From the NCBI GenBank assembly GCA_024653985.1, contig JANLIS010000057.1, positions 1 through 6,956 on the forward strand: 6,956 nucleotides of DNA. The letters run 5' to 3'. The translations under genes and the position numbers were made by a program. This DNA is from Candidatus Roizmanbacteria bacterium. GTDB taxonomy: Bacteria; Patescibacteriota; Microgenomatia; UBA1406; GWC2-37-13. Shown piece after piece: positions 1 to 4,325 of this stretch. The notes beneath the pieces are model-generated. The model saw nothing but the letters and a program-made list of their open reading frames with translations, had not been told where the DNA came from and made no database searches. Each line of letters opens with the position of its first letter. Within the stretch, counting starts at the first letter, position 1.

Positions 1-6
1 TTTTTT

Positions 7-15
7 TGGTAAAAT
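7..15 (+). promoter_or_regulatory. Extended -10 motif at the left edge
   Basis: The bases TGGTAAAAT form an extended -10 element (TGn followed by TAAAAT, five of six matches to TATAAT). Transcription would begin near position 21. The -35 region lies outside the window, so it cannot be judged. It could give a long leader before the tRNA at 94, or serve as a second start upstream of the motif at 58-66. Based on motif reading only. Confidence 0.35.
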
Positions 16-57
16 ATAGTCGCTCTTTTATATATATTTATTTGGCTATTTGTTTAT

Positions 58-66
58 TGGTAGTAT
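58..66 (+). promoter_or_regulatory. Probable tRNA-Gln promoter, extended -10
   Basis: TGGTAGTAT is an extended -10 element (TGn plus TAGTAT). It would start transcription about 20 bases before the tRNA at 94, a normal leader length for a bacterial tRNA. The base context at the -35 position (about 38-43, TTATTT) is weak, which fits an extended -10 promoter. The same TGGTA lead-in occurs at 7-15 and 2826-2834. Confidence 0.4.
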
Positions 67-93
67 TGGTCGGATTGGTTTATTTTTTTGATA

Positions 94-166
94 TGGGGAG
101 TAGTGTAATGGTAACACGCCCGCCTTTGGAGCGGCGCGATTCAAGGTTCGAATCCTTGCTCCCCAA
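94..166 (+). tRNA. tRNA-Gln (anticodon UUG)
   Basis: A 73-base cloverleaf can be drawn directly. The acceptor stem TGGGGAG (94-100) pairs with CTCCCCA (159-165) over seven pairs, with a U1-A72 pair typical of glutamine tRNAs. The D-stem is GTGT/ACAC with loop AATGGTA. The anticodon loop CTTTGGA (124-130) places UUG at 126-128. The T-arm is CAAGG-TTCGAAT-CCTTG (142-158) and the discriminator is A166. CCA is not encoded, so it must be added after transcription. The anticodon stem is irregular: CCGC/GCGG pair, but the outermost pair is C119 opposite C135 unless C135 bulges so that C119 pairs with G136. That leaves a variable region of five or six bases. It decodes CAA and, by wobble, CAG. Confidence 0.93.
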
Positions 167-168
167 CA

Positions 169-190
169 TTATAGGATTCGAACACTATAA
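169..190 (+). repeat. Stem-loop just 3' of the tRNA, mirroring its T-arm
   Basis: TTATAG (169-174) and CTATAA (185-190) form a six-pair stem around a ten-base loop. The bases GGATTCGAA at 174-182 are the exact reverse complement of TTCGAATCC in the tRNA T-arm (147-155). No T-run follows directly, so it is not a standard terminator. It may be a fossil tRNA end or a recombination site; neither is proven. Confidence 0.5.
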
Positions 191-219
191 GAACATTCTG
201 GGTCCTGACCGACATGCTC
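181..219 (+). repeat. Dispersed repeat, copy 1 (TATAAG...GGGTCCTGACCGAC...GCTC)
   Basis: This 39-base segment aligns without gaps to 1138-1176. By eye, 29 of 39 bases are identical, including a perfect 14-base core GGGTCCTGACCGAC (here 200-213), the block TATAAG (186-191) and a trailing GCTC (216-219). The core holds a small dyad, GGTC-CT-GACC. Read in one frame, both copies give a similar peptide: HYK, then N or D, two variable residues, GPDR, a variable residue, and A. Confidence 0.6.
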
Positions 220-257
220 TTGATTTTTTGTTAAGGATTGAGGTACGATTAGATTAA

Positions 258-1133
258 ATGAGTATTAAAAAGATTTTACTATTAATACTGTTTTTATCCT
301 CTGTTTGTTTTTTGACCCCAAAAACTTCGAAAGCAATTGATCTTCGGGAAGCATTAACTTCGGAGAACTCAATAATTTTAAAAGTTCAGGAAGGAATTGA
401 ATACTTCTTTACTTTTAAGGTTGAAAATAAAGTTAAGGTCTTGGAAAAGTATGCCGAAAAAAGATTAAATATGGCTCAGAAATATGTTGATCAGAAAGAT
501 AGTGAAAAAATTCAAAATATGTTCCAGAGCTACCTCCAAATAAAAGAAAAACAAAATGATTTATTAGAGAAAACTGATGAAAAAGACGTATTAGGAGATG
601 TTGGGGAAAGAACAATTGAACAACAAAAAACAATGGAGGAATTAAAAACGAAGCTCAATGAAGACGGAAAACAAAAAGTTGTTAATATCCAGGAAAAAGT
701 TGTCAACCAGGTTTCACAAAGGATTATTGAAGTCAATGGTCCTGAAGGACAAACTGAATTTTTTAATAAAGTTGAGCATGTGTGGGCGCCGGGAACAGGG
801 CCGGGAGGAGAGGCCGGAACAACTTTTGCCCCCGGAACTACAGGTACGGGAAACGGCGGAGTGGTTGTTGAAGGAGGACTAATTCAATTTGCCCCGGGAA
901 CATCCGCAGGTGGAGGTGGTGGAACAGTTTATGAAGGAGGAGCCGGAAATCAATTTGCTCCGGGTACTTCAGCTGGAGGATCGGCTGGATCTGATATCAA
1001 GAATGTTGAGGTAAAAACCGGTGGAGGAGATAGTGGCGGAACCAACACTGTGGAAAATGGAAGTCAAAATACTACTTCAGGAGGAAATGCGAACCCGGGT
1101 TCAGTCGGTACTCGAACGTGGATTGATCCATAA
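258..1133 (+). CDS. Exported DUF5667-like helical protein with Gly-rich APGT-repeat tail
   Basis: This 291-residue protein begins with a clear signal peptide: a Lys-Lys start, a hydrophobic core LLLILFLSSVCFL, and a likely cut after SKA near residue 26. Residues 40-160 are a charged, mostly helical region. Its start, with a short segment ending IEYFFTFKVENKVKVLEKYA followed by KRLNMAQKY, matches the layout I associate with DUF5667 proteins, exported helical proteins often found in Patescibacteria. From 175 the protein changes to a Gly/Pro/Thr-rich tail with four APGT repeats (175-245), then a Gly/Asn/Ser-rich end finishing in TRTWIDP. No catalytic motif, membrane anchor or sortase signal is visible after the signal peptide. 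A role as a surface or matrix protein with a flexible tail is inferred. The ribosome site is weak (GAGGT at 240-244, 13 bases before the ATG). Confident as a gene, moderate on family. Confidence 0.82.
   Translation: MSIKKILLLILFLSSVCFLTPKTSKAIDLREALTSENSIILKVQEGIEYFFTFKVENKVKVLEKYAEKRLNMAQKYVDQKDSEKIQNMFQSYLQIKEKQNDLLEKTDEKDVLGDVGERTIEQQKTMEELKTKLNEDGKQKVVNIQEKVVNQVSQRIIEVNGPEGQTEFFNKVEHVWAPGTGPGGEAGTTFAPGTTGTGNGGVVVEGGLIQFAPGTSAGGGGGTVYEGGAGNQFAPGTSAGGSAGSDIKNVEVKTGGGDSGGTNTVENGSQNTTSGGNANPGSVGTRTWIDP
780..980 (+). repeat. In-gene APGT repeats encoding a Gly-rich tail
   Basis: Four units start with an aromatic residue and APGT: VWAPGT (residues 175-180), TFAPGT (189-194), QFAPGTSAGG (210-219) and QFAPGTSAGG (232-241). 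Spacing is 14, 21 and 22 residues, with spacers rich in Gly and containing VEGG or YEGG. The last two units are identical in protein but differ at several third codon bases, so the protein repeat has been kept while the DNA has drifted. Confidence 0.8.
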
Positions 1134-1137
1134 ATAT

Positions 1138-1176
1138 AACATTATAAGGATCAAACGGGTCCTGACCGACTCGCTC
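1138..1176 (+). repeat. Dispersed repeat, copy 2, just upstream of the 171-aa gene
   Basis: This is the partner of 181-219. The 14-base core is at 1157-1170, TATAAG at 1143-1148 and GCTC at 1173-1176. It fills the whole gap between two genes and stops five bases before the ATG at 1182. TATAAG could act as a -10 box, which would place the GGGTCCTGACCGAC core in the 5' leader. No good -35 is seen, so the promoter reading is tentative. Confidence 0.6.
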
Positions 1177-1181
1177 AACAT

Positions 1182-1697
1182 ATGAAACTTCAGGAAAAAA
1201 AGTATCTCGTTGAATCTTTCACAGAAATTATTCAACTTTTAAAAGATAAAGGCGCGGAAAAAATCAAAGAAATAAAATCGATCCATTATTATGGTCATCA
1301 TGAAGGTAACAACGTAGAAAAGTTTGTCGAATATTTTGATCGATTCGAAATCCACATTCTTGACGAAATTTCCGGTCAGTTTGTCATTAAAGAACATCGA
1401 CTAATTCCTGATAAAAATACCGGCTTCACTTGGCTTAAAAACCTTGGATATACTACAGTAGATATCATTAAAATGGATTGTTCGGAATACAAATATATAA
1501 ACGGAACGGTTGGACTTTATGTAATTGATAATTTTCTAAATTCAATAATTTTGTATTATCCTCCAGTAGATCTTGAGAATATGGAAAAAGAGTTTAGGTT
1601 AAATCCTTTAGAAGTTATTAAGCTTCCTTATAATAAATATTTAAACAAAGTCGGTAAACTTAAATCAATTAAACTAGTAAAAGTAACCCCCTGGTAA
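1182..1697 (+). CDS. Hypothetical protein, possible divergent CYTH-like domain
   Basis: This 171-residue soluble protein has no signal peptide or membrane segment. The start QEKKYLVESF, followed by a helix EIIQLLKDKGAEKI and a strand with HYYGHHEG, resembles the opening of CYTH / class IV adenylate cyclase-type domains (ExExK, then KxxY-like strands). The following alternating strands (DRFEIHIL, FVIKEHRLI, GTVGLYVID, SIILYYPP) fit an all-beta barrel. The classic ExExK is reduced to EKK, and the paired RxR strand of triphosphate-binding CYTH enzymes is not evident, so enzymatic activity is not supported. The last residues, VKVTPW plus the stop, are encoded by a 17-base tandem duplication (1677-1710) belonging to the neighbouring repeat, so the C-terminus may have been altered by insertion. 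No Shine-Dalgarno is seen; the start follows dispersed repeat copy 2. Real gene: confident. Family: low to moderate. Confidence 0.75.
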   Translation: MKLQEKKYLVESFTEIIQLLKDKGAEKIKEIKSIHYYGHHEGNNVEKFVEYFDRFEIHILDEISGQFVIKEHRLIPDKNTGFTWLKNLGYTTVDIIKMDCSEYKYINGTVGLYVIDNFLNSIILYYPPVDLENMEKEFRLNPLEVIKLPYNKYLNKVGKLKSIKLVKVTPW

Positions 1698-1710
1698 AGG
1701 TAACCCCCGG
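1677..1710 (+). repeat. 17-bp imperfect tandem duplication across a stop codon
   Basis: GTAAAAGTAACCCCCTG (1677-1693) is followed directly by GTAAAGGTAACCCCCGG (1694-1710), matching at 15 of 17 bases. The junction lies inside the last codons of the 171-aa gene: its TGG Trp codon and TAA stop (1695-1697) span the two units. The second unit runs into the palindrome at 1702-1714. Confidence 0.8.
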
Positions 1711-1721
1711 GGTTCGAAGCT
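1702..1721 (+). repeat. Left 20-bp direct repeat bracketing the RAYT gene
   Basis: AACCCCCGGGGTTCGAAGCT is repeated exactly at 2514-2533. Its first 13 bases (AACCCC-C-GGGGTT) are a perfect palindrome around one central base, a REP-like shape. At this end the tail is duplicated: TTCGAAGCT occurs at 1713-1721 and again at 1723-1731, and TTCGAAG-CT-CTTCGAA makes a second hairpin-forming dyad. Confidence 0.9.
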
Positions 1722-1814
1722 CTTCGAAGCTGAATTATTCATCACATAATAGTCTTTCGATGTTTTTATATCTTCCTAATCTGCTAAACAGTTAGTTTTG
1801 TAGGTTATAAGCGG

Positions 1815-1843
1815 CTGACAATTAAATATTAAAGTGCCACAAT
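1815..1843 (+). promoter_or_regulatory. Possible RAYT promoter
   Basis: CTGACA (1815-1820, five of six matches to TTGACA) is followed after 17 bases by CACAAT (1838-1843, four of six matches to TATAAT). Transcription would start near 1850, just before the ATG at 1852, giving a nearly leaderless message. This also argues against the GTG at 1834 as the start. Weak -10, so tentative. Confidence 0.35.
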
Positions 1844-1851
1844 TAATTAAT

Positions 1852-2514
1852 ATGACTTACAGAAGAACTATTTTTAAAGAAAACCAATCCTATCATGTTT
1901 TTAATCGATCTATTAATAATGAAGATATATTTATTAATAAAAGAGAGATCATTCGTTTTCTATCTTTAATTAATTTTTATCGATTTAAAACCAATATTAG
2001 TTTCTCTGAGTATTCCGTCCTTAATATAGATAGAAAAAAATCATTTGAGAAACCGAATAATATATATCAATCTTTGGTGGAGATTTATTCCTTTTCTTTA
2101 ATGCCTAATCATTATCATTTTTTAATTAAACAATTAATACCAAATGGTATTTCTAAATTTATTTCAAATATTCAAAATGGTTTTGCAAAATATTACAATA
2201 TAAAAAATAAACGTTATGGCAGTCTTTTTTGTGCGATGTTTAAAGCAGTCATAATAAGAACTGATGAGCAATTTTTTCATGTCTCTCGATATATTCATCT
2301 GAATCCTGTCATCACAGGTTTGGTCAAAATAAGTGAACTTGAATGCTATTATTTAACTTCGTTTTCTTCTTATATGAATAATTTCTCTTATCCTTTTTTA
2401 ACAAAAAAAATAATTAATGATCATTTTAAGAATGTGAGTAATTATAAAAAATTTGTCAATGACCACGAGGATTATCTTCAAAAGTTAAGCGAGCTAGTTC
2501 TGAGCCCTTTTTAA
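1852..2514 (+). CDS. REP-associated tyrosine transposase (Y1/HUH family)
   Basis: This 220-residue protein is a single-strand DNA transposase-like enzyme that cuts and rejoins DNA through a tyrosine, with a metal held by the HUH motif. Visible motifs, numbered from this start, are YHVFNRS (14-20), the HUH motif HYH within SLMPNHYHFLIK (82-93), a helix FAKYYN with candidate nucleophiles Tyr114/Tyr115, a KAVIIRTDEQF stretch, and the RAYT signature SRYIHLNP (145-152). Length is normal for the family (about 200-240) and no frameshift or stop is seen, so it may be active. The ATG at 1852 is preferred over an in-frame GTG at 1834, because family members start with a short M-x-Y-R-type lead before YHVFNR and because the promoter would lie between the two. 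Codon use is very AT-rich. No Shine-Dalgarno is visible. Confidence 0.93.
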   Translation: MTYRRTIFKENQSYHVFNRSINNEDIFINKREIIRFLSLINFYRFKTNISFSEYSVLNIDRKKSFEKPNNIYQSLVEIYSFSLMPNHYHFLIKQLIPNGISKFISNIQNGFAKYYNIKNKRYGSLFCAMFKAVIIRTDEQFFHVSRYIHLNPVITGLVKISELECYYLTSFSSYMNNFSYPFLTKKIINDHFKNVSNYKKFVNDHEDYLQKLSELVLSPF

Positions 2515-2533
2515 ACCCCCGGGGTTCGAAGCT
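2514..2533 (+). repeat. Right 20-bp direct repeat bracketing the RAYT gene
   Basis: Exact second copy of AACCCCCGGGGTTCGAAGCT, overlapping the last base of the transposase stop codon. The base before and the base after the repeat differ from the left copy, so identity ends at exactly 20 bases. The second TTCGAAGCT unit of the left copy is absent here. Confidence 0.9.
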
Positions 2534-2547
2534 ACAATTCACAAATT

Positions 2548-2757
2548 TCACGAAGCAACCGACACTACCAGAGGAACGAGGAAAATGCGGCCATAGCCCT
2601 TGCCACGATTAAAGTAATGGACATTCAAGCCATAATCAGCATGGAAATAGCCAACGACCGCGACCCTGGAACCTACTATTTCCAAAATCATAAGGCTACT
2701 TCCTGAAAGAAAAACTACGATTTCTAACGTGTTTTTTTTAAATCTGTTTAAAAACAT
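2548..2757 (-). pseudogene. Chimeric remnant: spermidine-synthase-like N-terminus joined to a DGR-like variable tail
   Basis: The reading frame is open for 69 codons but looks like two fused pieces. Residues 1-31 (a basic start, then LEIVVFLSGSSLMILEIVGS) match the first membrane segment of the membrane-bound spermidine-synthase-like proteins common in Patescibacteria; those continue after VGSR with a PYFG-type motif, which is missing here. From about residue 30 (near 2671) the sequence changes character: VGYFHADYGLNVHYFNRG and then YGRIFLVPLVV. In residues 32-62, 28 of 31 codons end in C or T, against 12 of 28 in the first part. Many are NNY codons giving Tyr, Phe, His, Asp, Asn or Arg, as produced when AAY codons are diversified in variable regions of diversity-generating retroelements. 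No reverse transcriptase or template repeat lies in the window. Likely a non-functional recombination product next to the transposase unit; the DGR link is inferred. Confidence 0.5.
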
Positions 2758-2785
2758 GCTGTGTATTTACATTAAAAATATTTAA

Positions 2786-2802
2786 TTGTAATACGTTTAC
2801 AA
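2786..2802. promoter_or_regulatory. 17-bp dyad between divergent starts, possible operator
   Basis: TTGTAA (2786-2791) and TTACAA (2797-2802) form six-base inverted arms around TACGT. The site lies between the minus-strand remnant (start at 2757) and the plus-strand promoter at 2826-2834. The position and symmetry suit a repressor site, but in AT-rich DNA such dyads also arise by chance. Confidence 0.3.
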
Positions 2803-2825
2803 ACAGAATACACTCAACCAATCCA

Positions 2826-2834
2826 TGGTATACT
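2826..2834 (+). promoter_or_regulatory. Extended -10 promoter of the DUF4239 gene
   Basis: TGGTATACT is an extended -10 element (TGn plus TATACT, five of six). The start of transcription would be near 2841, about five bases before the ATG at 2846, so the message would be nearly leaderless. This fits the absence of any Shine-Dalgarno. No good -35 is seen, which is usual for extended -10 promoters. Confidence 0.5.
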
Positions 2835-2845
2835 TTTTTTAGACT

Positions 2846-3610
2846 ATGTTACTTTTTATTCAATCAGTCCTTTTTTTAATTTTCATCACTATATTATTCG
2901 TTTGTATAAGATTAATACCTGGAATAAATTCAGCTTCATTAATCTCAACAAGTGAAGGTGTCGGCTGGCTTTATTCTGAAATAGGACTTATCTTTGGTGT
3001 TTTTGCCGCTTTTACAATCCAAGCTCAGGCAAAAAAATGGGACGATCTTATCAGTTCTATACGCAAAGAAATAATTAATCTACGTCGGCTTTTTTGGCTC
3101 TCCAATCATTTACCAACTGAAGTGGGAAAAAGACTACAGCTCGGTATTCAGGAGTATCTTGGTTTAGTAATGCATGAAGGATGGAAAAATATTGATACTG
3201 GCGATCGTTCTTTAAGTTTAGAAAATTCTATACATTTTTTACAAGAAGTTGTTTTTGATCTTCCTAAAACTGCTCCTGAATATTCTTCAACTGCAATCGC
3301 AATAATTCGTGAAATATTTGAAAGTAGAGAAGAAAGAGTATTCCAAAGTTCAAAAAGAACTCCTATTCTCCTTAAGTTGACAATTTACACAGGAGCAATA
3401 ATGATGATCATACTTTCATATTTTATTGGGGTAAGTAATTTTTGGATAGACTATATATTTACCGGAAGTATAGCTTTCCTCACCACTCTTATTATTATGG
3501 TTATTGAAGATCTTGAACATCCATATCGTCCAGGTCACTGGCATATTACCCAAAAAGCTTATCAAATATTACTTGATGAAGTATCAAAAAATAATTTAAA
3601 TAGAAAATAA
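2846..3610 (+). CDS. DUF4239 (bestrophin-like) membrane protein
   Basis: This 254-residue inner-membrane protein has two N-terminal hydrophobic segments (about 3-23 and 41-60), a long soluble middle (about 62-172) and a C-terminal hydrophobic pair (about 173-195 and 201-221). Immediately after the last segment comes EDLEHPYRPGHWHI (221-234), the family hallmark D-L-x-x-P-[FY]-x-G followed by a Tyr-rich helix. Length and architecture match DUF4239, sometimes called bestrophin-like because of a similar membrane layout; its function is unknown and channel activity is only a suggestion. It is preceded by its own near-leaderless promoter and followed after 22 bases by the methyltransferase gene, so the two may be cotranscribed. 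The ATG sits directly after the promoter, leaving no room for an earlier start. Confidence 0.85.
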   Translation: MLLFIQSVLFLIFITILFVCIRLIPGINSASLISTSEGVGWLYSEIGLIFGVFAAFTIQAQAKKWDDLISSIRKEIINLRRLFWLSNHLPTEVGKRLQLGIQEYLGLVMHEGWKNIDTGDRSLSLENSIHFLQEVVFDLPKTAPEYSSTAIAIIREIFESREERVFQSSKRTPILLKLTIYTGAIMMIILSYFIGVSNFWIDYIFTGSIAFLTTLIIMVIEDLEHPYRPGHWHITQKAYQILLDEVSKNNLNRK

Positions 3611-3632
3611 AATATATAATTAAGAAATAGCT

Positions 3633-4316
3633 ATGGATAATGATACTTTGAATAAACTTAAAAGGAGGATCTTTATGATGTTCCCTATATCCTTTTTATT
3701 TCTTGCATCAATACTGATGCTTTCAGCCTGGTCGCTCCGATTCTGGCAGGGATGGATCTTTTGCTTCGTGATATTTATTCCTATTGTTTTTGTTGTTAAC
3801 TATTTTGCTAAACATGCTCCTATATTTCTGGAAAGGCGGATGAAATATAAGGAAAGAGAAATGAGACAGAAGGCGATGATGAAAATATCTAGCTATTTTA
3901 CTTTTCTTGGGTTATTGATCCCTGGTCTTGATTTTAGGTTTGGGTGGTCAACTGTTCCAGTATGGCTGGTCCTCGCCTCTGACGTGATCATTTTGGCCAG
4001 CTATTTTTTTGTTTTTATATCTTTCAGAGAAAATATTCATACTATAAAAACTGCTGGAGTTTTTAAGAGAAAGATAATTGTTGAAACTGGACCTTACGGT
4101 ATAGTACGACATCCGATGTATGCCGCTTTTGTTCCAATGTTTTTGTTTATTCCGTTTGCCCTTGGATCTTTTTGGGCCGTCTTCGCTTTTTTTCCAATCG
4201 TAACAACTGTAATATTTCGGATATTGAAAGAAGAGAAAGTTATGCTCCGGGATCTGACAAACTATAAGGACTACTGTAAAAAAGTACCTTACCGCCTTAT
4301 TCCTTTTGTCTGGTAA
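3633..4316 (+). CDS. Membrane methyltransferase, isoprenylcysteine/phospholipid methyltransferase-like
   Basis: This 227-residue membrane protein has about five hydrophobic segments. The C-terminal half carries the ICMT/PEMT-type cofactor and catalytic core: ETGPYGIVRHPMY (151-163), RILKEEKVML (196-205) and a C-terminal YKDYCKKVPYRLIPFVW (211-227), equivalent to the RxxxEExxL...Y..Y...V.yRliP.iW pattern. The family transfers a methyl group from S-adenosylmethionine to a lipid or lipid-linked substrate within the membrane; the substrate here cannot be read. The start is uncertain. ATG 3633 gives a conserved-looking basic lead (LNKLKRRI) but has no ribosome site, whereas ATG 3675 has a near-perfect one. 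The stop is nine bases before the next gene, indicating an operon with the GIY-YIG gene. Confidence 0.88.
   Translation: MDNDTLNKLKRRIFMMFPISFLFLASILMLSAWSLRFWQGWIFCFVIFIPIVFVVNYFAKHAPIFLERRMKYKEREMRQKAMMKISSYFTFLGLLIPGLDFRFGWSTVPVWLVLASDVIILASYFFVFISFRENIHTIKTAGVFKRKIIVETGPYGIVRHPMYAAFVPMFLFIPFALGSFWAVFAFFPIVTTVIFRILKEEKVMLRDLTNYKDYCKKVPYRLIPFVW
3661..3668 (+). promoter_or_regulatory. Strong Shine-Dalgarno inside the methyltransferase frame
   Basis: AAAGGAGG lies six bases before the ATG at 3675, an ideal arrangement. It would give a 213-residue form starting MMFPISF. The same bases encode Lys-Arg-Arg (10-12) of the longer form, so the match may be a by-product of coding. It is the only strong Shine-Dalgarno found before any start in this window. 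Confidence 0.4.
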
Positions 4317-4325
4317 TAATAAATT

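Larger units (their letters stand above)
1702..2533 (+). mobile_element. Repeat-bracketed RAYT unit (IS200/IS605-related)
   Basis: One RAYT gene (1852-2514) is flanked by identical 20-bp copies with palindromic cores, both in the same orientation. The right copy begins on the last base of the stop codon; the left copy is about 130 bases before the start. RAYTs are known to be single genes bordered by REP palindromes that they act on, so this arrangement suggests a functional unit or a recently moved one. There is no accessory TnpB. The exact ends and any target-site duplication cannot be fixed from one copy; the 20-bp repeats may be the ends or lie just inside them. Confidence 0.65.

Noticed and set aside
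6..257. An 83-codon open frame on the plus strand starting with TTG
   Set aside because: It runs straight through the tRNA-Gln gene and has no ribosome site. Its only interesting part is the HYK...GPDR segment, reported as a dispersed repeat.
433..882. Open frames on both strands inside the exported-protein gene
   Set aside because: They lie wholly within a gene with a clear signal peptide and repeats, and their translations (Phe/Ser-rich or Glu/Arg-rich) look like shadow frames.
1702..1731. A tRNA T-arm fragment, since GGGGTTCGAAGC looks like one
   Set aside because: The bases after TTCGAA do not pair with the GGGG before it and no other tRNA arms are nearby; the sequence is better explained as a palindromic repeat.
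2534..2757. A complete diversity-generating retroelement
   Set aside because: No reverse transcriptase, accessory protein or template repeat is present in the window; only a variable-region-like tail can be argued.
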